This document shows, in pieces, positions 15,924 to 24,483 of a stretch of DNA of 41,340 bases. Origin of the DNA: Candidatus Pelethosoma merdigallinarum (GTDB lineage Bacteria; Bacillota_I; Bacilli_A; RF39; UBA660); NCBI GenBank assembly GCA_018716065.1, contig DVKJ01000040.1:1-41340 (forward strand). Direction: 5' to 3'. How positions within the stretch are numbered: the stretch's first letter is position 1; every line of letters begins with the position of its first letter. The notes below the pieces were generated by a model, which saw nothing but the letters and a program-made list of their open reading frames with translations, did no database searches and had not been told where the DNA came from. The position numbers and the translations under genes were made by a program.

Positions 15924-16933
15924 GAATAAAAGATCATATCAAAGATAAAATCGTAGAGATTACTTTATTACTTGGTTTTGGAATTCTTGCTGGATTTTTA
16001 TTAATTGTTTTTCAAGTAACGCCAACACTCATTTATTTATTAGGTATTCTTTATGTGCTTGTTTTACTTTCTCTTTTTACGTATGAATATCTTCGTCGTA
16101 CTTTCTTTTATCGTACCTTTTTAAATGCTTTAGAACAGCTAGATAAGAAATATTTAGCTTTTGAATTAATGCCTAAACCGAAATTTTATGATGGTAAAAT
16201 ATTGTATCAAGCTCTATATGAAGCTAGTAAGGCCATGAATGAATATGTTCGTCTTTATGAAAAAAATACGATTGATTTTAAAGAATATATTGAATTATGG
16301 GTTCATGAAATCAAAATTCCTCTATCAACTTGTATTTTAATGATGCATAATCATCCCGAGTTAAAAAAACTAGCTCCAGAAATACGTCGTATCGAAGAAG
16401 ATATTGATCAAGTATTGTATTATGCTCGTAGTAATGCGACGGAAAAAGATTATTTAATTAAAAAGACTTCTTTAGAAGATGTGGTTAATACGGTAATTCG
16501 AAAACATAAAGAAAATATTTTATTACGTAACATTCAAATTGAGATACAGAATGTAGATGTAGAAGTTTTTAGTGATGCGAAATGGTTAGATTTTATGTTA
16601 GGCCAAATATTATCTAATAGTATTAAATATAGTAAAGAAAAAGATGCGAAGATTTGTTTAAGCACGATTAATCATAAAGATGATACCACTTTAGTGATCG
16701 AAGATAATGGTATTGGTATTAAACCTTCAGATCTTCCCCGTATCTTTGATAAATCCTTTACGGGAGAAAATGGTCGTATTGGGGCTAGTTCAACTGGAAT
16801 GGGACTTTATTTATGTAAAAAATTAGCTTCTAAATTAGGTTTAAAAATAGAGGCACAATCAAAAGAAGGGGAGTATACAAAAATTTATATACACTTTCCG
16901 AAAGAAGAATTTTATCAAGGTACGAGAGACTAA
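15920..16933 (+). CDS. BceS-like intramembrane-sensing histidine kinase
   Basis: 337 residues. Two membrane helices (about 15-31 and 37-53) have almost no extracellular loop, the hallmark of BceS/intramembrane-sensing kinases. His129 sits in WVHEIKIPLST, followed by the ATP-binding part (N box ILSNSIKYS, G1 IEDNGIGI, then GMGLYLCKKL). These kinases read the partner ABC transporter rather than the ligand itself. It overlaps the regulator gene by four bases. A terminator follows the stop and the transporter has its own promoter. Confidence 0.9.
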   Translation: MRIKDHIKDKIVEITLLLGFGILAGFLLIVFQVTPTLIYLLGILYVLVLLSLFTYEYLRRTFFYRTFLNALEQLDKKYLAFELMPKPKFYDGKILYQALYEASKAMNEYVRLYEKNTIDFKEYIELWVHEIKIPLSTCILMMHNHPELKKLAPEIRRIEEDIDQVLYYARSNATEKDYLIKKTSLEDVVNTVIRKHKENILLRNIQIEIQNVDVEVFSDAKWLDFMLGQILSNSIKYSKEKDAKICLSTINHKDDTTLVIEDNGIGIKPSDLPRIFDKSFTGENGRIGASSTGMGLYLCKKLASKLGLKIEAQSKEGEYTKIYIHFPKEEFYQGTRD

Positions 16934-16955
16934 ACTTACAGAAGTGTAAGTTTTT
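16932..16955 (+). terminator. Terminator between kinase and ABC transporter
   Basis: AAACTTACA (16932-16940)/TGTAAGTTT (16945-16953) with T run 16951-16955. It overlaps the kinase stop. Confidence 0.82.
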
Positions 16956-17019
16956 GTTATTAAAATCAATGAAATATTTAAAAAAATTCCTCTATAATGA
17001 AGGGGAAGGGAGAAAGATT

Positions 17020-17787
17020 ATGGAAACAATTTTAAAAATAGAAGATATTGAAAAATATTATGGCAATCGTTCAAATTTAACGAAAGCGATTGATGGAATC
17101 TCACTAGAAGTCGAACATGGTGAATTTGTGGCGATTATGGGAGCGAGTGGAAGTGGTAAGACAACTTTGCTAAATGTCATCTCTACCATTGATCGTGTAA
17201 CAAGTGGTCACATTTATGTTGGAGGAGTAGATATTACAACTCTTAAAGGAAATGATTTAAATCGTTTTCGTAGAGAAGAATTAGGTTTTATCTTTCAAGA
17301 TTTTAACCTTTTAGATACTTTAACGGCTTATGAAAATATTGCTTTAGCGTTATCGATTCAAAATGTAAAACCAAAAGAAATTGACGTGCGTGTTCGTAGT
17401 ATCGCTCAAAAACTAGGTATTAGTAAGGTATTATCAAAATATCCTTATCAAATGAGTGGGGGACAGAAACAACGTGTCGCAAGTGCGAGAGCTTTAATTA
17501 CGAATCCTAAATTAGTACTTGCCGATGAACCTACGGGAGCGTTAGATAGTAAAAGTGCGAAATTATTACTTGAACGTTTTAGTGAATTAAATCAAGAATT
17601 ACAAGCGACTATTTTAATGGTTACTCATGATGCTTTTACAGCCAGTTATGCATCACGTGTGGTCTTCATTAAAGACGGAAAAATATTTAATGAATTAAAA
17701 CGTGGAGATCAAACACGTAAAGAGTTCTTTGATCAAATCATCGATGTAGTCACACTACTTGGAGGGGATTTGAATGAAGCTCTTTAA
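17020..17787 (+). CDS. BceA-like ABC transporter ATP-binding protein
   Basis: 255 residues. Walker A GASGSGKTT (41-49), signature MSGGQKQRVA and Walker B LVLADEPTGALDS, as in the MacB/BceA family. ATG 17020 follows GAAGGGAGAAA; the longer frame upstream covers the -10 TATAAT at 16993-16998 and cannot be translated from that transcript. It powers the permease encoded next, with a 14-base overlap. Expected role: bacitracin or lantibiotic-type peptide resistance linked to the adjacent kinase. The substrate is inferred. Confidence 0.92.
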   Translation: METILKIEDIEKYYGNRSNLTKAIDGISLEVEHGEFVAIMGASGSGKTTLLNVISTIDRVTSGHIYVGGVDITTLKGNDLNRFRREELGFIFQDFNLLDTLTAYENIALALSIQNVKPKEIDVRVRSIAQKLGISKVLSKYPYQMSGGQKQRVASARALITNPKLVLADEPTGALDSKSAKLLLERFSELNQELQATILMVTHDAFTASYASRVVFIKDGKIFNELKRGDQTRKEFFDQIIDVVTLLGGDLNEAL

Positions 17788-19846
17788 GTTATCAATAAAG
17801 AATATTAAAAAAAGTTTTAAAGATTATGCGATTTACTTTTTTACCCTAATCTTAGGTGTATCTATCTTTTACTTATTTAATTCGATTGATAGTCAAACCG
17901 CCATGATGAATATTACAGAATCTACTCGTGAGATTATTGATCTTATGATTAATATGTTATCAGGAGTTAGTGTCTTTGTATCTTTTGTCTTAGGTTTTCT
18001 AATTATTTATGCCTCTCGTTTCTTAATGAAACGTCGTCATAAAGAATTTGGTATTTATATGACACTAGGTATGGGAAAAGGCCAAATCTCAAAAATCTTA
18101 TTATTTGAAACCATCTTAATTGGGTGTGTTTCCTTAGTAGTTGGTTCTGGTATTGGAATTTTACTTTCCCAACTCATGAGTGTTTTTGTCGCTAATATGT
18201 TTGAAGTAGATATGACAGAATTTACCTTTGTTTTTTCTTCATCTGCTTTAATTAAAACCATTATTTACTTTGGTATTATGTATGTACTCGTTATGATTTT
18301 TAATACCATTCAAGTTGGTAAATGTAAATTAATTGATTTATTATATGCGAATAAGAAATCAGAAAAGGTACATATGAAAAATCCTTGGGTTTGTACGATT
18401 GTCTTTATTCTTGGTGCAGGTTTACTAGGATATGCATACTACTTAGTAACCGCTGGTGTAAATCAAATTCAAGATCCAGGCGATATTTTCCCACCAATCA
18501 TTATGGGAGTCGTATCTACCTTCTTAATTATTTGGTCTTTATCCGGTTTAATTTTAAAAATTGTCATGTCAATGAAAGGACTTTATTATAAAGGATTAAA
18601 TAGTTTTACCTTAAGACAAATTAGTAGTAAAATTAATACTACGGTATTCTCTATGGGAATGATTTGTTTAATGCTATTTATTACGATTTGTGTTTTATCA
18701 AGTTCTTTATCTTTAAAAAATTCTCTAACAAAGAATTTAAAAGAACTTGCACCGGTTGATATCGAGTTAAGTAAAACGGTTGATATGCCAGATTCTTACA
18801 TGGAAGATTATGGCTATACACAAGAAGAAATTGATGCCTCTCATTATACGGTGATGGAAACATTAGAGCGTATTGGGTTTGATGCGGATAAAAAGTTAAA
18901 AGATGTGGTTGATATTTATACCTATGCGAATTCAGAATTAACGGTTCGTACTTTACTTGGAAGTGCCTATGATCAAGTATATCAAACATATCCTCATCTT
19001 TATTATGATTCTGCCGAAGAGTTTATAAAGATTAGTGATTATAATAAAGTAGCTAGGTCTTATGGTCATGAAACTTATGAATTAGAAGATGATGAATACA
19101 TGATTGTTGCGGATTTTGATAGTTGGATTAGTATTCATAATCTGGCTTTGAAACAGGGTGTAGCAATTGAAGTAGGGGGTAAAACCTTAACACCAAAATA
19201 TTCCGAATGTAAAAATGGATTTATTCGTATTTCTTCTAATCATATCAATGCAGGAATATTTGTTTTACCTGACAATATTGATTTTACTGGATTTGATAAA
19301 AAGAATTTTGTCATTGGTAACTATAACGCTGTTGATAAAGAAGGAAAACAACAAATAGAGAATGAATTGACTTCAGAAGAGAATTATCAAACGTTATCAA
19401 ATCAACATTTAAATTTAAGTGCTAGTAGTAAAATATCAATTTATGAAGCCAGTGTTGGTTTAGGAGCTTTAGTCACATTCATTGGGCTTTATTTAGGAAT
19501 TATCTTCTTAATGTCTAGTGCGGCGATTCTTGCTTTAAAAGAATTATCAGAAAGTACTGATAATAAAGAAAGATTCTTAATGTTACGAAAACTAGGAGTC
19601 GATGAGAAGATGATTCATCGAGCTTTATTTAGACAAATCGCGATCTTCTTCTTATTCCCACTTCTTCTAGCCATCATTCATTCCTATTTTGGAATTCAAT
19701 TTGCCAATTATTTATTAGCTGGTATGGGAATTGATGGATTATTAGAATCCATTATTATGACAGCTATCTTCTTAATCTGTATCTATGGAGGTTATTTCCT
19801 TATTACATATTTCTGTAGTAAAAGTATTATTAGTCATAAAGAATAA
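17774..19846 (+). CDS. BceB-like FtsX-domain ABC permease
   Basis: 690 residues with ten or so membrane helices in the BceB arrangement: one near the start, three before residue 180, two around 205-265, one near 290, and three at the end. A large extracellular domain of about 200 residues (roughly 310-540) lies between helices and is where BceB-type transporters recognise peptides or lipid II cycle intermediates. The C-terminal FtsX domain is clear. The start has GGAGGGG as RBS within the ATPase gene. It shares a bidirectional terminator with the opposing gene. Confidence 0.9.
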   Translation: MKLFKLSIKNIKKSFKDYAIYFFTLILGVSIFYLFNSIDSQTAMMNITESTREIIDLMINMLSGVSVFVSFVLGFLIIYASRFLMKRRHKEFGIYMTLGMGKGQISKILLFETILIGCVSLVVGSGIGILLSQLMSVFVANMFEVDMTEFTFVFSSSALIKTIIYFGIMYVLVMIFNTIQVGKCKLIDLLYANKKSEKVHMKNPWVCTIVFILGAGLLGYAYYLVTAGVNQIQDPGDIFPPIIMGVVSTFLIIWSLSGLILKIVMSMKGLYYKGLNSFTLRQISSKINTTVFSMGMICLMLFITICVLSSSLSLKNSLTKNLKELAPVDIELSKTVDMPDSYMEDYGYTQEEIDASHYTVMETLERIGFDADKKLKDVVDIYTYANSELTVRTLLGSAYDQVYQTYPHLYYDSAEEFIKISDYNKVARSYGHETYELEDDEYMIVADFDSWISIHNLALKQGVAIEVGGKTLTPKYSECKNGFIRISSNHINAGIFVLPDNIDFTGFDKKNFVIGNYNAVDKEGKQQIENELTSEENYQTLSNQHLNLSASSKISIYEASVGLGALVTFIGLYLGIIFLMSSAAILALKELSESTDNKERFLMLRKLGVDEKMIHRALFRQIAIFFLFPLLLAIIHSYFGIQFANYLLAGMGIDGLLESIIMTAIFLICIYGGYFLITYFCSKSIISHKE

Positions 19847-19872
19847 AAATAGAAGAGTGATCTTCTATTTTT
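19845..19872. terminator. Bidirectional terminator between convergent genes
   Basis: A 12-bp perfect stem AAAAATAGAAGA (19845-19856)/TCTTCTATTTTT (19861-19872) with a GTGA loop. A/T tracts on both sides serve the plus-strand permease and the minus-strand gene. Confidence 0.9.
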
Positions 19873-20572
19873 CGTTATCGATTTTATCTATGATTGTGTT
19901 ATATTCATTTAAAAGATGATCGTTGGTGAATATTAGCGTATCGTTTTCAATCGTCCATTCAGAAGCATTCCCTTTTAAAAAGCCAATTGCTTCATCATAA
20001 ACATTTAATATATTTGTTAAATCACTAAAAATATCTTGTAGTTCTTTATCCGTACGTAACTCTTCAAAGTCTCCCATAAGATCTTGATTATAAATATCTA
20101 CATAAACAGAATCTAACTCTAAATTTTTAATATAAGAATCTTTTCTGGTGTCTGTCATTAAATCTTTGTATTCTTTTTCAATTTCTTCTAAAGAATCTCT
20201 TTTTTCTTTTAAATATTCGTTTGTCTTAGTAAATTGAGGCCCATCTAATTGATAATTCTCTACTGTTAGGACTTGAACCAATGATTCATCTTGTGACCAC
20301 TCTGTAAATGTACTAGTTAGAGTTACAAAATCACGAACATAACTTTTGGCAGCTTGTTCAATTTTTCCATAGTCTCCTTTCGTTACTGTTTTATTCAAGT
20401 GTTCATTGATTTTGTCCATATCGAGTTCTTCCACATCCAGTAATTCATAAACGTTATTCATTTCTTGTAGTAACTTGGTGTTTTCAATATAGCTAGTAAC
20501 AAATAGATATCCAAACCATACAACAAATAAACCAACTAAAACACCAACAATCATACCGATTTTCTTTTTCAT
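19865..20572 (-). CDS. Membrane-anchored hypothetical protein (235 aa)
   Basis: The N-terminus MKKKIGMIVGVLVGLFVVW is one membrane helix or an uncleaved signal. About 205 residues follow, rich in Glu, Asp and Leu and predicted mostly helical (coiled-coil-like stretches such as KEKRDSLEEIEKEYKDLM). It is probably extracytoplasmic and anchored. No family is recognised. It lies 12 bases after the VOC gene in the same direction, so the two are likely co-transcribed. AGGAGGAAG precedes the ATG. Confidence 0.72.
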   Translation of the reverse strand: MKKKIGMIVGVLVGLFVVWFGYLFVTSYIENTKLLQEMNNVYELLDVEELDMDKINEHLNKTVTKGDYGKIEQAAKSYVRDFVTLTSTFTEWSQDESLVQVLTVENYQLDGPQFTKTNEYLKEKRDSLEEIEKEYKDLMTDTRKDSYIKNLELDSVYVDIYNQDLMGDFEELRTDKELQDIFSDLTNILNVYDEAIGFLKGNASEWTIENDTLIFTNDHLLNEYNTIIDKIDNEK

Positions 20573-20584
20573 TTTCTTCCTCCT

Positions 20585-20971
20585 TTAATTATTAAATCGT
20601 AATAAATATCCATCTGGATCTTGAATTAAGAATTCTTGATCTTCACATAGTGTCCCATCAACCATATAAGAATGAGTTTCTACATCTAAGAAGAGGGGAT
20701 ACCCTTTTTTCTTGATTCTTTTAGCCATTTTTTTTACATCAGATACCGTCATAGAAAGATTGATACCACGACCAAAAGGATATTCTAAAGGTCCTGTATT
20801 CCAATGTTCATTAATTTCCTCAATCATGAGTTGATTTTCCTCTAACTCTAAAAAAGCAAATTTATCATTTTTTCGTTCATATACAATGTGAAATCCTAAA
20901 TCCGTATAGAACTTCATACTATTTTGAATATTAGAAACACTAAGTTCTGGAATTAAAGAATTAAATTTCAT
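20585..20971 (-). CDS. VOC (glyoxalase/bleomycin-resistance) family protein
   Basis: 128 residues. SLIPELSVSNIQNSMKFYTD and LGFHIVYE begin the first beta-alpha-beta module. FLIQDPDGYLLRF at the end carries the usual Glu/Asp-Pro-x-Gly signature of VOC proteins. It may bind an antibiotic or a small metabolite; metal ligands are not obvious. ATG 20971 is preferred over the GTG nine bases upstream because AAGGTGG lies at the right distance before it. An extended -10 (TGATATAAT on the minus strand) lies at 20990-20998. Confidence 0.82.
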   Translation of the reverse strand: MKFNSLIPELSVSNIQNSMKFYTDLGFHIVYERKNDKFAFLELEENQLMIEEINEHWNTGPLEYPFGRGINLSMTVSDVKKMAKRIKKKGYPLFLDVETHSYMVDGTLCEDQEFLIQDPDGYLLRFNN

Positions 20972-21036
20972 TTCGACCACCTTAGTATTATTATATCATC
21001 TCTTTCACATATTTTTAACTTTTTTAAAAATTATAC

Positions 21037-21065
21037 TTGTCAAACGTTTAGAGATATGATATTAT
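21037..21065 (+). promoter_or_regulatory. Promoter of tRNA-Met
   Basis: TTGTCA (21037-21042), 17 bases, TATTAT (21060-21065). TATACT just after (21066-21071) is an alternative with poor spacing. Confidence 0.55.
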
Positions 21066-21083
21066 TATACTGTTACGTGTTAT

Positions 21084-21160
21084 GGCGATGTAGCTCAGTT
21101 GGCTAGAGCACCTGGTTCATACCCAGTAGGTCGGTGGTTCGAATCCACTCGTCGCTACCA
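21084..21160 (+). tRNA. tRNA-Met (anticodon CAT), elongator type
   Basis: 77 bases ending CCA. It has a GGCGATG acceptor strand, a GCTCAG...GAGC D arm, anticodon CAT at 21118-21120 and a GGTTCGAATCC T arm. It resembles Firmicute elongator tRNA-Met and lacks the three anticodon-stem G-C pairs of an initiator. The outermost anticodon-stem pair looks like a C-T mismatch. The accessory region starts directly after it. Confidence 0.93.
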
Positions 21161-21175
21161 ATTTTGATTATTATA

Positions 21176-21238
21176 CTAGGTTTTAAGCTTAGTTTTTTTT
21201 TATTGGGAATATCTAAGATAAGTATTCCCATCTTTTTT
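21176..21238 (+). terminator. Tandem terminators after tRNA-Met
   Basis: First: CTAGGT/GCTTAG (21176-21192) plus T9. Second: TGGGAATA (21204-21211)/TATTCCCA (21223-21230) plus T run 21233-21238. Confidence 0.75.
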
Positions 21239-21300
21239 ATTTTAAGAATAAATGGTATAATTATCTAAACAGCAAATAGTAATTTGAAAGTGAGATAATT

Positions 21301-22005
21301 ATGAAAAAAATATTTGAAAAGAATGAAACTTTATTTTGTATATTATTAATAGTATTCTATATAATAGTAAATTCATATTGTATACAAAATTTTGGAATAG
21401 AAGATTATAGAAGTACAATTATAAACACAATATTTTCGTTAGTGTTAATTTTTGTGATAGTAAAACTAAAAAGAGTTTCTTATTATGGACTAACAAAAGT
21501 AAGAAATTTAAAAAGATATTTATATTTTATACCATTATTATTGATTATATCAGTTAATCTATGGAATGGTATTAACATCAATAATACACCAAACGAAATA
21601 ATATTTTATATTTTAACAATGCTTAATGTTGGCTTTTTAGAAGAAGTTATCTTTAGAGGTTTTTTATTTAAAATGATGGAAAAAGATAATGTTAACAGAG
21701 CAATAATTATAAGTGCCATTACTTTTGGGATAGGTCATATTGTTAACTTATTAAATGGTTCAAATTTAATTCCAACTTTAATGCAAATATCTTATGCAAT
21801 TTCAATAGGATATTTATTTGTTATTATATTTTATAAAAGTAAATCTCTTATTCCTTGTATCATAACCCATTGTTTAGTAAATTCACTTTCTATATTTAAT
21901 GTTGAAAATACAGTATCATTATATGTATCATCTATGTTTTTAACAATAGTACCATTAGTTTATGCAATTTATATAAATAAAAGCATAAAAAAACAAGACA
22001 TATAA
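21301..22005 (+). CDS. CPBP family intramembrane metalloprotease
   Basis: 234 residues, multi-spanning membrane protein. FLEEVIFRGFLF (Glu114-Glu115, Arg119) is the EExxxR motif. FGIGHIVNL gives the second metal-ligand His, and THCLVNS carries the last motif. This is the Rce1/CAAX-like CPBP (Abi) family, used for prenyl-protein processing in eukaryotes and often for bacteriocin maturation or self-immunity in Firmicutes. No bacteriocin gene is beside it, so the role is open. The leader (ATGGTATAAT, then GAAAGTGAG before the ATG) matches those of the 26186 and 26839 genes. Confidence 0.9.
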   Translation: MKKIFEKNETLFCILLIVFYIIVNSYCIQNFGIEDYRSTIINTIFSLVLIFVIVKLKRVSYYGLTKVRNLKRYLYFIPLLLIISVNLWNGININNTPNEIIFYILTMLNVGFLEEVIFRGFLFKMMEKDNVNRAIIISAITFGIGHIVNLLNGSNLIPTLMQISYAISIGYLFVIIFYKSKSLIPCIITHCLVNSLSIFNVENTVSLYVSSMFLTIVPLVYAIYINKSIKKQDI

Positions 22006-22083
22006 ATTACAATTTATCGATTAAATATTTATAAAAAATTACTTATATTTGTTCAAACTTAATTAAGTTTTACAAATGTTGAA

Positions 22084-22109
22084 AAGTCTTAGAAATAAAG
22101 GCTTTTTTT
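22084..22109 (+). terminator. Terminator after the CPBP gene
   Basis: AAGTCTT (22084-22090)/AAGGCTT (22098-22104, one G-U pair) with T run to 22109. Between it and the gene at 22275 I see no coding signal. Confidence 0.6.
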
Positions 22110-22274
22110 GATGCTTTATACTATATCATTAATTAGATCTTTTTAATAATACCGTCTATTATAGAGCAAATACCAATGTTCTTACAAGATGATAACCTAA
22201 CAGTAAGTTATATGAGTTTACTGCTGATGCATTCCTTTATTTATAAGTATTTGTACAAGCGTAGGTATAACTTG

Positions 22275-22574
22275 TTAGAAAAATTCATCAATTAAATTTT
22301 CTATGTATTTTTCTTGATATTTTATAATTTCTTTATCTGTCATTTCAGACGTTAATTTTTTTCTAAAATTCAGTTGTTCGTAATAATTCTTTTTTACTTT
22401 TTCCATACGATCTAGCTTATCATTGACCGAATTCATATATATACAATAGAGTATCGAAATAGCCAACTCAATCACTGGAAAGTTTATTTTTTCGTGATTT
22501 AAAATAACATATAAAGGCCAAAACATAAGGAGTGTAGCTATTCCCCTTCCTAAATTAAATAGTGTTTTTTTCAT
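22275..22574 (-). CDS. Small membrane protein (99 aa), unknown
   Basis: MKKTLFNLGRGIATLLMFWP opens the first of two hydrophobic segments; the second is IELAISILYCIYM. A charged helical cytosolic tail with KKLTSEMTDKEIIKYQEKYI follows. ATG 22574 is chosen because AGGAGAG lies nine bases upstream; a longer reading would start in the upstream degraded gene. The family is not recognised. It directly follows a broken small ORF on the same strand. Confidence 0.65.
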   Translation of the reverse strand: MKKTLFNLGRGIATLLMFWPLYVILNHEKINFPVIELAISILYCIYMNSVNDKLDRMEKVKKNYYEQLNFRKKLTSEMTDKEIIKYQEKYIENLIDEFF

Positions 22575-22596
22575 TTTATTCTCTCCTAACTGTTTG

Positions 22597-22745
22597 TCAA
22601 TCTCTTTTTTTCCTTTTTTCAATAATAAGTTTCACATATTCTTTATCTTCATCAGTTAAAAAATCTTTATATTTAGAAAAAAGTGGTTCTAATTCATCAA
22701 AAGAATTTTCTTGTTCATTTAATTGTAAATTATTTCTTTATCCAT
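22597..22745 (-). pseudogene. Degraded small ORF upstream of the 22275 gene
   Basis: The minus-strand reading NLQLNEQENSFDELEPLF, then KYKDFLTDEDKEYVKL to a TGA at 22597 has good codon character, but the ATG (22745) is one base out of frame. One base added restores a roughly 50-residue acidic helical protein. It ends 22 bases before the start of the next gene. The small size keeps confidence low. Confidence 0.4.
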
Positions 22746-22786
22746 ATATTAAAATTGACATTATTTCTAAAAGATTATATAATTAT

Positions 22787-22815
22787 GTAGGGGTCGGGTT
22801 AAAACCAACTCCTAC
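22787..22815. repeat. GC-rich inverted repeat in AT-rich gap
   Basis: GTAGGGGT pairs with ACTCCTAC (one G-U), with further partial pairing inside, followed by a T-run. The G/C content is unlike its surroundings. It could be a terminator or the remains of a small mobile palindrome. Confidence 0.45.
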
Positions 22816-23012
22816 GAGTTACTTTTTTAGTTTTTCTGGTTAGCAACTGAAAACTTAAAGTAACTTTTATTTTCTATAGTCTTATAGAAAAGGGCAATTC
22901 GTCCATCTCCTTGATTACATATTAAGTATATTATATCTGGCACACGATATCAATGTTTTTTTGTAATTAAGGATTTTTAATATGCTAATATTTTAGATAT
23001 GATCTTATAAAG
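22816..23012. other. Gap with no gene
   Basis: AT-rich DNA with no open frame that I can support on either strand. The terminator that follows (23013-23040) implies that a transcribed gene once lay here. Confidence 0.4.
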
Positions 23013-23040
23013 AGTCTTGTTATAACGAACAAGACTTTTT
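23013..23040 (+). terminator. Orphan terminator
   Basis: AGTCTTGTT (23013-23021)/AACAAGACT (23028-23036), loop ATAACG, T run 23036-23040. It is strong and has no plus-strand gene upstream. Confidence 0.8.
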
Positions 23041-23052
23041 ATGTTAAAATAA

Positions 23053-23081
23053 TTGACAAACGTACGTTCGTGTGATAGTAT
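23053..23081 (+). promoter_or_regulatory. Promoter with a TetR-type palindrome in its spacer
   Basis: TTGACA (23053-23058), 17 bases, TAGTAT (23076-23081). The spacer begins with the perfect 10-base palindrome AACGTACGTT, followed by CG, like operators of TetR/AcrR-type repressors. About 95 leader bases separate it from the 23181 gene. No TetR gene is in the window. Confidence 0.6.
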
Positions 23082-23180
23082 ATCAAATAATGATAATTAA
23101 AAATGGAAATTAGGAACTGAATAAAGATTATTTGTTCTCCATTTCAAAATCATGTTATAATCGGTTTGAGAGGTAGTAAA

Positions 23181-23714
23181 ATGAGAAGTAAATTAACATA
23201 TCATGGGCGTCATAGAATGAGTGAACGAGTTGCTAGAGTACAAAACAAAGTTTCTTTAGTAGGGAGAGCTTCTAGGTTAGGTAAGACAAAGAATATGTAT
23301 TTTGGAAAATTCCATCAATTTTTAGATAGTAAATCAAAGAATGGGAAAATAAAAGTTTATCAAGAATACATTTACATTTTAACAAAAAATTCTAGGAAAC
23401 TAATTACCGTTTATCCTGTACCTAGAAAGTATTTACCAACGGAACAATATGAAATTACGAAAGAATTATATACGAAAACGATGAAGATAAATAGTCATGT
23501 GAATGAAGAAGTGATCATTACTACAAAGGATGGAATGGCTATTCGAGGTACGATAAAGAAAGAGTTTATTCCAACAAAGATGAGATTTGTTTCTTTTCAT
23601 ACAGGTGTTCAAAGTATTTCATTTCCGATTGACGATATTGTCGAAATTGTTTCACTGACTTCGATTGAGACTACTTTACTTGAAGAGATAGAAAAGAGAA
23701 AAAATAATGATTAA
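23181..23714 (+). CDS. Hypothetical protein with BrnT/DUF4258-like N-terminus
   Basis: 177 residues. The first 85 (YHGRHRMSERVAR, then YIYILTKNSRKLITVYPVP) look like small RelE/BrnT/DUF4258-type toxin folds, with a His-x-x-x-Arg-Met start and a closing Thr-Val-Tyr strand. The second half (VNEEVIITTKDGMAIRGTIK, then SFPIDDIVEIVSL) is beta-rich, like an Sm or translation-type barrel. ATG 23181 follows GAGAGG. There is no antitoxin partner beside it. The family call is a guess from pattern alone. Confidence 0.65.
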   Translation: MRSKLTYHGRHRMSERVARVQNKVSLVGRASRLGKTKNMYFGKFHQFLDSKSKNGKIKVYQEYIYILTKNSRKLITVYPVPRKYLPTEQYEITKELYTKTMKINSHVNEEVIITTKDGMAIRGTIKKEFIPTKMRFVSFHTGVQSISFPIDDIVEIVSLTSIETTLLEEIEKRKNND

Positions 23715-23730
23715 GACACTTTCAAAATAA

Positions 23731-23907
23731 GATTTAGAAAGAACTTCTGAAAGAGTCAAAAAGGATAAGAAAATAGTAGAGAAGACATTCTTATCATCTT
23801 CTGCTTTAAAACAGTTCCCACTCAATCAAGATAAAGTCATTTTTTCTATGAAAATCTGTTTGATCGATTTAACAAACGGGACTAATTTGAGAATTGTATA
23901 TAAATAG
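23731..23907 (+). pseudogene. Truncated, frameshifted copy of the 27389 gene
   Basis: Its DNA aligns with 27416-27585. DLERTSERVK corresponds to DLERAAERVK, and SALKQFPLNQDK to SALKQFPLNHDK, then SMKICLIDLTNGTNL is shared. One or more base losses after GTCAAAA (about 23760) shift the frame. The copy stops at 23907, after about 60 of 208 codons, and no start remains. It is clearly a decayed paralogue. Confidence 0.82.
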
Positions 23908-23928
23908 GGTACATTTAAAAACATATAA

Positions 23929-24243
23929 TTTGGAAATGATAAAACTTATGAAGGAAAAATCAAAAAAACTAAAGATAAAATTGACATAAAAGTTATTGAT
24001 GATTTTGGATATGATAATGAAAAATATAAAAAATTAAAATTGAAAACAGATAAGATAAAATTTAAAGTCGTTCCCAAAAGTAAGATTTTAAGATTATTTA
24101 TAAAATAAAGAAGTTGTTTTATTAGTTTAGGTATAATAATTTATATTATTTTAACAGGCGTTGATAGAATTGCATGCAAAGTATCTGATTATGTATATAT
24201 TCCAATAGTGATAATTGAATTTATAAAAGATAAAAATAAATAG
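23929..24243 (+). pseudogene. Degraded gene fragment(s)
   Basis: A frame without a start codon reads GNDKTYEGKIKKTKDKIDI and onward to a stop at 24106. It continues in the same frame as a hydrophobic stretch (SLGIIIYIILTGV, then YVYIPIVIIEFIKD) to 24243. It may be one broken membrane-protein gene or two remnants. No family is recognised. Confidence 0.4.
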
Positions 24244-24294
24244 TAATTTTGTATAAGAAAAATTTATAATAAATTGAAAGAGAGGTAAATGGTT

Positions 24295-24483
24295 ATGGAT
24301 AAAAAATTGATAAATAAATTATTAACAATAGGAAGCGTAATTTTATTGGTGTTAGCCATGATATTTATTTGCTTATGCCTTTTTTTAGATGAAAAAAATA
24401 ATGTATATTTATTTATTTCATTATTTAGTCTTATCTTGTCAAGTTTATTTAATATTATAAAAAGACAATATACAAAAGATTAA
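24295..24483 (+). CDS. Small membrane protein (62 aa)
   Basis: Two hydrophobic stretches (KLLTIGSVILLVLAMIFICL, then FISLFSLILSSLF) and a basic tail. An AGAGG RBS ends nine bases before ATG 24295; ATG 24289 is only three bases away and less likely. TATAAT lies at 24265-24270. Function unknown. Confidence 0.55.
   Translation: MDKKLINKLLTIGSVILLVLAMIFICLCLFLDEKNNVYLFISLFSLILSSLFNIIKRQYTKD

Noticed and set aside
18681-18989. 102-codon minus-strand frame inside the BceB gene
   Set aside because: Composition (His, Tyr, Pro, Leu-rich) is that of a shadow frame, with no RBS.
22562-22843. Plus-strand 93-codon frame rich in Ser and Phe
   Set aside because: It is antisense to the 22275 gene start and the degraded ORF, has no RBS and looks like a complement shadow.
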